From Scolanthus callimorphus (lineage: Eukaryota > Cnidaria > Anthozoa > Actiniaria > Edwardsiidae), in contig CM066916.1 in assembly GCA_033964015.1 (NCBI GenBank), positions 10,766,501 through 10,830,500 on the forward strand: DNA of 64,000 nucleotides. Reading direction: 5' to 3'. The notes beneath the pieces are model-generated. The model worked only from the letters and a program-made list of their open reading frames with translations, was not told the origin of the DNA and searched no databases. The translations under genes were made by a program, and so were the position numbers. Shown one piece after another: positions 1-11,600 of the stretch (positions are counted from its first letter, which is position 1; every line of letters starts with the position of its first letter).

Positions 1-2
1 AG

Positions 3-92
3 GAGAGAATACTCATGGGAATGCCACGTGATCTGAAATGGGCAGAACATTACGCCCAAGCCGAGGAGGTCTATAAGATCTATAAAAAGTAA
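3..92 (+). CDS. Possible 3' terminal exon of a gene starting upstream of the window (partial)
   Basis: One frame is open from the window edge to a TAA at 90-92 and reads ERILMGMPRDLKWAEHYAQA followed by EEVYKIYKK and stop. The charged, amphipathic composition and lack of low-complexity sequence look coding, and no splice acceptor is needed if the exon starts before base 1. I recognise no family. It could also be a chance open stretch, since it is only 30 codons long. Confidence 0.3.
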   Translation, partial: ERILMGMPRDLKWAEHYAQAEEVYKIYKK

Positions 93-585
93 CGAGGAAA
101 AGTAAACAGACGAGGAAAATGGCACAATAGTGAGAGGTAACGCACTAGAAGTACTATATTACTCTAAGGCTGATATGCCTGTTGTAAGAAAAAACCAAAG
201 GTTGCTAGTGCTCTTAGTGATAAAACATGATTGCCGTTAACTGAACGCAAAGTAAATAAACGTAGCCAATCAGGAGCAAAACCCATTCAACAATGGGTAA
301 ATACAAGACTAGACATGCGTTTAGTCTTGACCATAGTTTATAGAGGGGAATGGTTAGGAAACCTGACACCCTGTTATTGTACTATCTCTTTGTTCAATTT
401 TTGAGAGGAATCCTTTTGTGCAGGATCACGGTACATAAGTAACAAAATTAGGCCAGTAAAATTCAGTGTACAACAAAACATTGTCAGTATCACGTGATAG
501 TCCCTCTCAACATCCAGCCCACGCTATTGTGTTGACCCTTTGAAGTTTGCCAGGCTTCCCAACCATTCCACTCCATTAACTATTA
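93..585. other. Intergenic, no feature seen
   Basis: AT-rich sequence with stops in all frames. I see no coding exon, RNA gene or repeat that I can name. Confidence 0.5.
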
Positions 586-877
586 ACAGTCAAAAGTCAT
601 GAAGCGTACCCCCCTAGAGTTGAATATTCAATTCATTATTCCATTATTGATTTCATTATTCAATCCAAAAATGCAATTTTCAATTAAATATTGAAAATTT
701 TGTAATCTAAATAATTACTTTGGGTGAACAATTACTTATTCAGAAATCAAGATTTGAACGTTTAACATTTTAATATTGAATTGAAAAATGCATTTTTGGA
801 TTGAATAATGAAATCAATAATGGAATAATAAATCGAATATTCGACTCTAAGGGGCACGCTTCATGTCTTTTGACTGT
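586..877. mobile_element. MITE with ~100-bp terminal inverted repeats
   Basis: The left end ACAGTCAAAAGTCATGAAGC is mirrored by the right end, which closes with GCTTCATGTCTTTTGACTGT. The inverted arms run ~100 bp each, nearly to the centre, and are full of ATTGA/TCAAT words. There is no coding capacity. A broken relative of the same family lies at 19272-19874 inside an intron of the giant gene. The target-site duplication is not clear. Confidence 0.8.
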
Positions 878-2295
878 AAATAAAATAATTACTATAGCTG
901 TAAACCTACATGTCTGCTGCAAGAACGTTATAAACAGCCCTTGTTGATGAGAAAGCGCTTCTAATAGATGGCAAGGATATAAAAGCTATCCTCTTTGTAA
1001 AGAATAGCCTTATGTTAGCAGATATGGTGTTCATAAGCTAAGCTCGATCAATAGTAGACCATTTCAGCTTCTCCCGCGCTTACACGTGTGCGCAGTGCGC
1101 ATTATGTTTACATGGAGTCGAAAAGACCATTTGGTGAGACAAGTGTGGTTGTCAAACAAAAGAGAGCTCACCTTTTTAGCTGGAATGATTTGTTGTTTCA
1201 TTTTGATCCCGTTTCCAGCGTTTAAAGAGCAATCTAACAGTTTTACAATGTGTATAAAAATAAGGAAGGATTTGCTGTACAAAATTTAAATTGTACAATA
1301 CATATTGTACATACCGTGTAACCGGAAAAACCGTTATGGCTCTGTGCTCAACAAAAAAAAATGTACAATTCTGTTATACAGCACACAAGATAAAAATCAG
1401 TGTTAATAGAAACAAATTAGGAATTAGGAGTATAAAGTTTAATACCTTCTTAGTTGCTAGGTTGATTGTCATAGGCTAATTAAGTGTTATGTGAAGATTT
1501 TCCCTGAAAACAATAAGGGTTTCCTTACATTTGTCCTGTCAGAACGAACCTATATTCCCATTGTAAATAGCAGTACTGTAAATAAACAATGTTCATATTC
1601 AACGTTACTCTTATTTGCACTATTCTCACTGCGTACTAATGAAACTTCGTATATAAACACACTCAGGAATAATTAATTCAGTCATTCTGCCGCTCAGTTG
1701 AAGTGCTCAGACGTTTTACCCACCCCCCTTCTCCCATCGGCGGTTGACCAACGCGCGTTCTAGGCCTCGCTGCATATTGTTCTGCACTCGCAGATCATTC
1801 CATCTTAGCTCCCATTGCGATGCGAACAGTATTATGCAGTGAGGATATAGTACTACTGACTTGTAACTGTTACAAATGCACAGACTGTTAGAACACACTA
1901 CCACATGAACCTTTTAACTGGTTCAGCCCATCACCCGAACGGGCAATAAAACCAGTCTGATATAATGCCCGCACGATAACTAGTTTGCCTTGTCCTCATT
2001 GCTTTTGGCTTTGTGAATGGCCGACAAATCTTTATTCTACCACAGAATCCGAAGCATTGACTTGCCAAATAACATGGAAAAAAAGCCCTTAATATGAGGT
2101 CCTTCGGATCTTAATTTTTTATGACGTCTAATGCCTGCCATGTTCCTTTTTTAACTTTTATTCACTGTACGTCTGGGTAGTAAATGAACTACTTGAACTA
2201 AAAAGTAATTGACTTACAACAGGCGTCAAAAGGGTGTTTTGGGGTTAGAGTCAAGGAAAGCCAGAATGTCCATGCCATTTCTTCTTCACTGAACA
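878..2295. other. Intergenic region upstream of the first secreted-protein gene
   Basis: No exon-like open frame with splice signals was found. Short open stretches occur on both strands but are AT-rich with random composition. The right end runs into the promoter-like block at 2296. Confidence 0.4.
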
Positions 2296-2333
2296 CAGTG
2301 ACCCGTTATAAAAAACCCAATGTAGCACCTGCT
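2296..2333 (+). promoter_or_regulatory. Promoter-like block with TATA element, shared with the giant gene
   Basis: The block reads CAGTGACCCGTT, then ATAAAAAA, then CACCTGCT. The same three parts in the same order occur at 5310-5345 upstream of the giant gene. TTATAAAAAA is a good TATA box and CACCTG is an E-box core. It lies ~215 bp before the start codon at 2511, so transcription would begin near 2337 if the TATA is used (inference). Confidence 0.5.
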
Positions 2334-2510
2334 TTTGAGAAAAGTTCTCTACGGGTTACAAGATCAATTAAAACTTTTAAATATTACTCGAGGCGCCACC
2401 TCCTGTCGGAGTGAATTTTCACAGGACAAGGAAGATACGATTTTGAGTACCGGAAACTGTTAGTGAGGATCAGATAATCGAAGAGTGAGAGACAGAAAGA
2501 GAACTCCACA

Positions 2511-4800
2511 ATGGGTTCGGGTAGAGGGATGTGGAAACTTGCCATTTTGTTTTTGGTTTCTGCGTGCGTTTTTTATCATGGTAAGTGTAAATAAACTAGG
2601 GTTATTTTCGTTTTATGTCTATTAAAGTATACATCCGTGTATAAAAGCCTTTTGCAGCTATTGCAATGAATTTTAATTTTGTACCTTCGATTTTCATTTA
2701 ATTTCTTTATGGATAAACATGGTAACGTTTCAGTCTGTTTTGCAGTTAGGAAAAATGATGAGATAATTGTTTCAGAAATGGTTTGCTGGAATATTTTAAA
2801 TCATAGCGTATCTAATTAATTGAGCGCTTGTATTTTCGTTCGCTTTTGATTTGGAGTTATATTTTGATGTTCTTAGTTTGTTCTCGATAAAATTACTAAA
2901 CAAACTTCTTCATTTTGGTCCTGGTCATTTTAGCAATTTCCACTGAGGCAAAAAGTAGCGATAACACTAACCAGATATATCCTGCATTGTAGGACAAGCT
3001 AAGGCGGTCAAGAAACATACAACACACAGGAAAGGAAGTGAAAAACCAAAAGAGCACGACAAATACATGGAGCCTCCGCCAGACGAGGTATCTGAGGCTG
3101 CAAGAATCGCAGAGCTGACTGCCAAGCAAGCTGCTTCCTATAACCAAGGACAGACAGGTGGACGGTTAAGTGACAAAATGGTTGCAAGAAACCCACCACA
3201 GCCCAGGTTAGAGGAAGGGGAGCCGCAGATGCAGCAGAACCAGTACAAAGAAAACCAGGGATTGCCAGATAGCCAATATGGGAACCAGCAAGGCATGCAA
3301 GGAAGCCAATATGGGAACCAGCAAGGAATGCAAGGAAGCCGATATGGGAACCAGAAAATGCTAGGAAGCAAGCCACAAATGCCAGGCGGTCCACAGCGAA
3401 CGGGAGGTCTATATGGCAGTATGTCAAGTCGGTACAACCCAATGGCACAATTAGGCAATCCACCTAACAATGGAATGAAGCCCCCATTTCTTCAGCAACA
3501 TCAGAAACAACCCAATTTAAATGCGAGACCTCCTCCTGCAAAAAACATGTTTCACAAAGGCACCGGTCATTTGCCGATGATACAGAGTAGGCGCCCAATG
3601 CCGATGAAGGACCTTGGTCGACCAATGCAGAGTGGTCGCCCAATGCCGGTGATGCATAGTGGTCGACCAATGCCGATGATGCAGAGTGGTCGCCCAATGC
3701 CGATGATGCAGAGTGATCGCCCAATGCCGATGATGCAGAGTGGTCGCCCAATGCCGATGATGCAAAATGGTCGTTATCCGCCGAATGGTAATGGCGCAAT
3801 GTCACCTTACGAGCAGCATATGATGATGCAGAGCGCTCGTGAAATGGAAGCCATGATGAATGAGCCTATGGATACAGCCATGGAAGATCCTCAGATGGAC
3901 CAAATGGTGGACTCGATGCCTTCTGATATGGAACACATGATAAACCAGCCGTGTACTCCAACAGCGTCTGATCCTTGTCCGGCCCCTGTAGCCCCGCCCC
4001 CGGCACCTCAAGTGGTCGAAATACAACCACCGCCTCAGCCACCACCAACTTGTAGTCCACAGGTGCAGTATATTCCTCCCGCACAACCTGCCCCACAACC
4101 TTGTCCACAACCTTGCCCTCAGCCATGTCCAGCGCCGTGTCCACAACCTTGCCCAGAACCTTGTCCTCAACCATGTCCGGAGCCGTGTCCTGTCCCACCG
4201 ATTCTCCAGTCTGCCCCACAGCCTGCGCCACAGGCAATCATACTCTGCCCTGCCCCTCCGATCGCACAACCAGTGCAACCCTGCCCAAGTCCTGGGGATT
4301 CACAGTCCATTTGCCAGGGAACTACAGTGCCATGCGCCAGCGGTAATACTACTGGTAACCAGAGCCAGACCTGTCAAGGTAATTCAACAACGCCCACTTC
4401 GAGTGGCAATAGTACTGCTCCTAATGGCAATAACACTGTTAGTAATACTACTCAGAATACAAGTGGCCAGAATACCAGTGGGAGTGCAACTCAGCAAGGA
4501 GGGGCTACAGGTGGAGCTCAGCAAAATATTACTGCAGACCAAAGCAAGGAGAAACCTGCTGCGGCAGCAGATAAGGGGAAAGAGAAGACATTTAACGACA
4601 AAGGCAGTGATAAGCACGAAGCAGAAAAGAAGAAAGAAAAAGATGATGGGCTGACAGAGACCATAGCAGATATTATAGCAGAGGACACTGTACCGTATCA
4701 TAAAACATCCGAACCAAAGACCAAGCCAATTGCAACTATAAAGGCAGTGCTACGTGGAAGTGTTGCCAAGCGAAAAACAAAGAAAAAGATACATGGTTAA
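2511..4800 (+). CDS. Secreted Met/Pro/Cys-rich repeat protein (2 exons, 625 aa)
   Basis: Exons are 2511-2580 and 2993-4800, joined in phase 1 (donor G|GTAAGT, acceptor TTGTAG). Exon 1 is a signal peptide with the core WKLAILFLVSACVF. The mature protein has, in order: a basic start; three GSQYGNQQGMQ-type repeats (residues ~115-145); about six 9-residue GRPMPMMQS repeats (~223-283); an acidic Met-rich stretch; a Pro/Cys block of PCPQPCP/PCPEPCP repeats (~389-427); a Thr/Asn/Ser region with many N-x-S/T glycosylation sequons (~467-527); and a Lys/Glu-rich, finally basic tail ending KKKIHG. I recognise no named domain. The regular Cys-Pro repeats suggest a disulfide-crosslinked extracellular structure (inference). 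Exon layout and promoter block match the next gene downstream. The start is the only ATG that gives a signal peptide and joins in frame. Confidence 0.8.
3590..3770 (+). repeat. Coding 27-bp tandem repeat (GRPMPMMQS)
   Basis: About six 27-bp units read GGTCGCCCAATGCCGATGAT followed by GCAGAGT, with few substitutions, in frame within the Met/Pro-rich secreted protein. Low divergence between the inner copies points to recent expansion, so copy number may vary between individuals. Confidence 0.8.
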
Positions 4801-5309
4801 AAGCTGCCACGCAGCAATAAAGACATTAGGAAAACTCAAGTTCGTAGTAAAATAGTAGATTACTGAGAGAAATTGAAAAACGCAGAACTCTATCAGCGTC
4901 AGAAGGATTCGTTGTCTATTAGGTGGACAGTTTAATGATGGTCAATAAGTGATCTTGGAATTGGGTTCCAATAAAAATCTGTGGGGGCTAAAACTCATTT
5001 CTTAAAACTCATTTCTTTGCTAGAAAAAGTTGAACTGTTTGAACAAAATGTACTTTCCTGCTGTTTTTACAAACTGTTAAACAAAAAATACAACAGTTTA
5101 AATAAACACCATTTAAATCAAAGCTAACAGCTCGTCGATTTTTATTATTGAAAAACTTGAGTCGATCCCAAAGTGTCCATTCTCTTCAATCTAGGGTCCT
5201 GTCTGGATGAATATAGAGTCGATGTGCTGGTTTGGATTAACAATTCTTAAGTGATAATATATTGAGGTGTTTTTTATTATCGCCTTGTCGGATAGACAAT
5301 ACAATAGAC
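4801..5309 (+). other. 3' UTR and spacer with poly(A) signals
   Basis: AATAAA signals occur at 4816, 4969 and 5101 after the stop of the Met/Pro/Cys-rich gene. The one at 5101 is the most plausible end for a UTR of ~300 nt. Nothing coding is visible before the next promoter block. Confidence 0.5.
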
Positions 5310-5345
5310 CAGTGACCCGTTTAAGGATAAAATGAAACACCTGCT
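5310..5345 (+). promoter_or_regulatory. Promoter-like block of the giant gene, matching the one at 2296
   Basis: CAGTGACCCGTTTAAGGATA, then AAATGAAA, then CACCTGCT. The flanking words CAGTGACCCGTT and CACCTGCT are identical to those at 2296-2333, with a TATA-like GATAAAAT between. It sits ~364 bp before the start codon at 5674. A further GTGACCCGT lies 14 bases before that ATG. Confidence 0.5.
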
Positions 5346-5673
5346 GGCACAATAGCGTGAGGCAGGTTATTAATCAGCTAACTGTCACTGCGTTTTGCGA
5401 TTGGTCACTCGGTTCACCGGGTAATGGGGACTAAGTTGCCTTAGGACATCTACGGTCGCTCGAGGCAATCTCGTATGACGAAATTTCAGCCAGGGTGATT
5501 ATTTGGAGAATTTTCTGGTTTTCTGGTTGGCGTTCCTTAATATTACACATGGGAATCTTGGTTTTGCAAGTTATTGATATGAAAAATTACTGAACATACA
5601 CCTGGCGAAGCCGGAGAGACTAAACAGACTTGTTAATCGTTGTTTATGCTAAACAACGGTGACCCGTGACGAG

Positions 5674-8600
5674 ATGCGAAAGACTTACGCCCTTTGGCTA
5701 GTGATTATTGCAGCGTGGATCTTTTCACTAGATTTTGCCAAAGGTCAGTGATTATTCCCTTTTTCAAAATAAGAAAAAATATCGGACAGAAACGACTGTA
5801 TCTTTATTAAATGGAGTGCGATTGGAAGAGCAAAGAACCGTACAATTGTAACCTCTTTAACGCTTTACCTTTAGTAATTCTCTTTTTGTCAAGGTTAATG
5901 ATTTAAGACAGTATATGCAATGATCTGTTCTATAACATTGAACTGTTACAAAGAATCAATGCATTGATCTGTTCACTGTCTATAGACCCCTGCTGGTTTC
6001 CATGCGTTATACCTAAACTATCAAAGTCAACTGGTAATGGCTTTGGTTTTCGCGATCAATCGACCAACAGCTTATGTTTTTCTTGGCTATAATATGTTTG
6101 GACCTCAGTCTCTTTTTTTTAATATGGAATAAACTAAATTTCCAAAATGCTAGATTTGGATGTCCTGTTGAACACTTTAAAGACATTACGAGTTGATTGT
6201 CTGGTCCCAAATGTTATTGTATAAAATGGTGGAAGAGGTTTATTCGTTCCCAGGGAAATATGTCTGCCGCAGCGTTTGGACATATTCTGTACTGGAGTTC
6301 TATAACAATTTCCCCACATTGGGGAATGATAACGAGAAATTATCATTGAAGAATCTTTTGCATAGCATGCATTCATCGTAATCATTCCCTTAATAGTAAC
6401 CCTAACCTTAAAACAATAAACTTTATCCTTAAAATTGTAGGGGCAATTGACATCCCTTCAGACGGAGAACATGCATTTGCGGAATACACGAAACTAATTC
6501 CTGATGAAGAAACAAAGGAAGGTCAGCTTAAAAGCGCTCTCTGGATTATGATAACGACGAGGAGTTTGCATACTTAGAGAATCCATTTGATAGTTACTGG
6601 GAAAATAATAATGAACTTGAATATGACAATACTGCTGAGAATGTTGGCATCAGCGAAGAAGACGAAGATAGCAACAATAGTGGCGGAAATCAGGAATCGT
6701 CCAGTGGCCAAGCTGAAAAGTACAGAGAGCAAAAGAAGCAAAAAAAAACGAGTCTCACTCGGAAACCATAGGCGACGTGATTTATAACCAGGATCAGGAT
6801 TTGAAAAATAGAGATAACTCAGGAGGAAATGTTGATGAGATTTCTTTTGATCTAGGCAGTGGCGAGAGTGCAGATGGTTCTCATAACAGTGAATATGAAC
6901 CAAATAAAGCATCACTTGATGACAGACGAGGCCATGATAACAAATCAAGTAATGCTTCACATACCCTTGAGGGTGGGAAAGTGAACTCCGATGGCAGCGG
7001 GAACGCTATGGAAAGTTCGACTCAAAAAACTTTCAAAGGAGGCGTTATTGAATATTCTGGAAACACTGATGATACTACTATCGAGAAGAGTGGTGAAGGT
7101 AATAAGCAAAGCCGGCAGTCATACGGTAAAAAGTCTAATAAGGATGTTGGAAGTGGTGCACGTGAAAGCGAGGAACCTTCTCTTGGAAACGAAAAAGAAG
7201 AAAAGTCCTTCGTTGAGGCAGATCAAGATTACGGCAGTGGAAAGAGTAAGCAAAATCTCAATGAAGATTTCGAGCGAGGAAGGAGTGATGCCAGTCATTT
7301 CAGCTCCAACACAGAGGGCATTAAAACACCTACAGAAAAGCCGAACCAGAATCCCGATATCAGCGATGATGGTAAAAACACATCACCGGACAGCAGTAGT
7401 GCTGATTACAAAGAAAGTAGCGGATTGTTTCCTAACGACGATTATAACGGTGAGAATGACAATGTAGAACCAGGCGCAGATGTCGGAAAAGGACAAAAAG
7501 AACAAAATCGCGATGAATCTTCTAATCAAGAAAGTAGCACTGACAATGAGGAAGATTCAAACGAGGACGATCAGCAAATAAGTAGCACTGGCAATGGGGA
7601 TGATTCAAATGAGGACGACCAACAGATAAGTAGCACTGACAATGAGGATGATTCAAACGAGGACGACCAACAAATCAGCTTTGAAGGATCCAGCCAAGGG
7701 AACTCCGAAAACGTTCCAGCAAATGCTGTTTATAATGACAGTGATCAGCATGCCCAAGAAAAGAACACCAAAGTGAAACCAGCAACTGCGCCATTAGATG
7801 AGACCGCAAATGGAGAGGGCATTGAACATTCTGGGTATCCCAAAGACGCCGCATCTTCCCATGGTGCTCGGGATAGCGAGAACATCGTAAAAGAAAGCAC
7901 ATCTGATGGAAGCTCTGATACCGTGAGAGAAATGAAGGTGAAGCTGGAAGAGAAGGGAACCGTTGCCGAAGACAGTGTTAAGGACGATGATGATGAGCCT
8001 AACGCGGATGATAGTGCGGGTACCACCTCTTCAAAACAACTCAATGATGAATCTGCTCATCTTGATGGCGAAGGAAACGTCAGGAAAACGACGGAGGAAA
8101 ACGAGGACAGTGTTAATGCGAAAGACGATACATCTAGGGCATCGGATTCTACTGATAACAAGTTGATAAGCACAAATGGTAATGCTGCTAATCATGGTAA
8201 TGATGAAGGAGGTACCTCTCCTGCAGACCGTGATGATGAAAATGATGTACCGGCTGGACGAGATGTTGACAGTAGTTCCGGAACTGTCAATGAAGCATCC
8301 AAAATAGATGCAACAAGTGACAAGAAAGACAACAAAGATACCAATGATGAGGCTGGAGATCTCGAAATTGATAGAAAACCTGTTCAAGAGTTTGGTAAAG
8401 GCACGACTGAAACTGCTAAAAACACATCGTCTGACGGTCTTCAGCAACGTCCCAAAGAAACCGTCGAGAGTAATGTATCACCAGAGAAGTCAAAAGCGGT
8501 CAACAGTGAGGAAAAAGCAGAAGGGAGCAGTGAAGATTTGGAAGAAGACCAAACTTCTCAGTCAACCCGCGTTGGTGATGATATTGACAACAAACCAAAT

Positions 8601-11600
8601 AATACAACCATTAAAGAAGTGACCAACAGTAACAACAAGGAGACGCTTCCTGAAAAGATTCAAGAAGGAAATCAACAATCAAGCACTTCCGAAAGCTCCT
8701 CCAGTGTTACTACTGATATAGATCAGCACTCTAACAAAGGCTCTCAAGACCAACATATTACAGAAGGGACAGGAGAAAGTGCCAAGCCTGGAACAGTTGA
8801 CGAGGGATCATCTGGCGAGCCTGCTGATAGCAAAGGCAACAACGAAGATTATTCAGGTATGTCTGAACATGAAACAGAGCATGCGTCAGGTGTGGAGGAA
8901 GACGACAACGAGAGTTCTGGAGTTGAAGAAAACAATAAACAACCTTCTAGTTTAACATCAAATTCTATCGACTTCAACAACAAGGACGTTCAAGGGAGCT
9001 CAAACAGTCAAAAAGGTCCTCTTGTAGCCGAAACGGCTGCTCCCGAAAGTGACAAATCAAACGAGAAACAGTCAGTTGAAGACAATGACGGCAAGCATGA
9101 AAATCGGGAGGAAAATGCTGTTGAGGATGTCGATTGGCATCATCAGACTCGTGAAAACAGCGGGAACGATCGAAAACCTTTAGACACTGAAGATAGTTCA
9201 AAACATGAGTCAAATATCCAACAAACAGTTGAAAAAAAACAAGGAAGCCCTACGAATGAGGAACATGCAGAACAAATTACAGATAAATCTGGTGGAACAT
9301 TTGGAAGCGAAAAGGAAAAGCCCCAAGATTCTGAAGAAAAGACCACTTCAGATGAGGATACGGAAGGAAGTACTGGCATAAACTCTAGCAATGGGAGCGT
9401 TGAAAAAGAAAACGACGAAAAGCCAGTTGTGGATTCCACGAAAGCTAAAGCTGAGGCAGATCTTCAACGCGAGGAAAACCAAGACTTCGCTGATAGCGAT
9501 TCATCAAGTGGTGATAGTGCCAGCACTGAAAAAACGTCTGATCGTCCAGCAACCCAAGAGCAAGACAATGAACGCGTGGCTGAAAAGAGTACATCTAGTA
9601 GTTCAGAAGCTACCAAGACGCCTAAAACGCAAGCAAACCTTAAGCAATACGAAAGTCAAACAGTCAAAGATCAAAATAGCAAAAGCTCGGCTGAAAATGA
9701 CGTATCCACACAGACACGTCAGCCTGAAAACCAAGATTTTGTCGATAACGATTCATCAAGTGGTGATAGCGCCAGCACTGAAAAAACGTCTGATCGTCCA
9801 GCAACCCAAGAGCAAGACAATGAACGCGTTGCTGAAAAGAGTTCACCTAGTAGTTCAGAAGCTACCAAGACGCCTAAAACGCAAGCAAATCTTAAGCAAT
9901 ACGAAAGTCAAACAGCTAAAGATCAAAATAGCAAAAGCTCGGCTGAAAATGACGTATCCACACAGACAGGTCAGCCTGAAAACCAAGATAACCAAGATTT
10001 TGTCGATAACGATTCATCAAGTGGTGATAGTGCCAGCAATGAAAAGACGTCTGATCGTTCAGCAACCCAAGAGCAAGGCAATGAACGCGTGACTGAAAAG
10101 AGTTCATCTAGTAGTTCAGAAGCTACCAAGACGTCTAAAACGCAAGCAAACCTTGAGCAATACGAAAGTCAAACAGCCAAAGATCAAGGTAGCAAAACCT
10201 CGGCTGAAAATGATGTATCCACACAGACAAGTCAGCCTGAAAACCAAGATAACCAAGACTTTGTCGATAACGATTCATCAAGTGGTGATAGTGCCAGCAC
10301 TGAAAAGACGTCTGATCGTCCAGCAACCCAAGAGCAAGGAAATGAACGCGTGACTGAAAAGAGTTCATCTAGTAGTTCAGAAGCTACCAAGACGTCTAAA
10401 ACGCAAGCAAACCTTGAGCAATACGAAAGTCAAACAGCTAAAGATCAAAATAGCAAAAGCTCGGCTGAAAATGATGTAACCACACAGACAAACAATCCTG
10501 AAAACCAAGACAACCAAGACTTTGTCCATAACGATTCATCAAATGGTGATAGTGTCAGCACTGAAATTACGTCTGATCGTCCAGCAACCAAAGAGCTAGG
10601 CAATGAGCGCATAACTGAAAAGAGTTCATCTAGTAGTTCAGAAGCTACCAAGACGCCTAAAGCGCAAGCAAACCTTGAGCAATACGAAAGTGATACAGCC
10701 AAAGATCAAGATAGCAAAAGCTCGGCTGAAAAAGATGTTTCCACACAGACCGGTCATCTTGAGGCAGAGCTTGAGCAAACTGACTATTCGCTGGGCAGTC
10801 CAACAACAAAAGGAACAGATCGTGAAACCTCAGCTGAGAATGGTGCATCTAGCCTTCCCGTTAATTCCAAGACAGTTACACCTGAAGCAAACCTTGAGCA
10901 AGCCGAGGATGCTTTTCCACAAAAAAACAAGGATCAAGATAAGCAACAAAGCCCACCTGAAATCGGCTTATCTGGTAGCTCTGGAACGTCCAAGACCGAT
11001 AAACCTGACGAAAACCGGGAGCAAGAAGAGGATACTGATACCCAAGAAAGTAACGATCAGGATAGTAACGATACCCAAGAAAATAACGATCAAAATAATC
11101 AACAACCCTCGCCTGAAAATAGCCCATCTAGTAGTTCAGCTAACGCAAAGATACCTGAAAATGAAGAAGAACCTGAGCAATATGAGGGTTCATCAGATGT
11201 TCCAACAACTGAAAATCAAGATCAAGATCTTCAGCAAAGCTCAAGAAATAGTAACTCTGGTAGTGTTGTTGATTCCAAGACATCGGAACCTGAATCAGAA
11301 CTTGAGCAAGGCCATGCTCCATCTGATATCCAAACAACCAACATTCAAGGTAATCAGCAAAGCTCAGCAGATAGTATGCCTGGTAGCTCTGGTAATTCCC
11401 AGACACCTGGGTATGAAGCGGCACTAAAGCAAAGCCAGGGTACGTCACATACACAAACAATTAATGATCAAGATTGGCAAGGTTCTCCTAAGAATGCAGA
11501 TTCTGCTAGCTCCGGTCATTATGTAGCAACCAAACAACCTGAAACAGACCGGACCGATAATGTTTCAGGCGCTCAAAATAAAGCACAAGATAATAAAACC

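Noticed and set aside
3008..4701. Minus-strand and shifted-frame ORFs of up to 158 codons under the Met/Pro/Cys-rich gene
   Set aside because: They are shadows of the repeats in the real frame (Trp/Arg-rich or His-rich translations of the PCP and RPMPMM repeats).
6777..6779. GTG at 6777 as the start of the giant coding region
   Set aside because: Animal genes rarely start with GTG. The frame is already open from 6717, and an upstream signal-peptide exon plus coding-like sequence in a shifted frame explains the N-terminus better.
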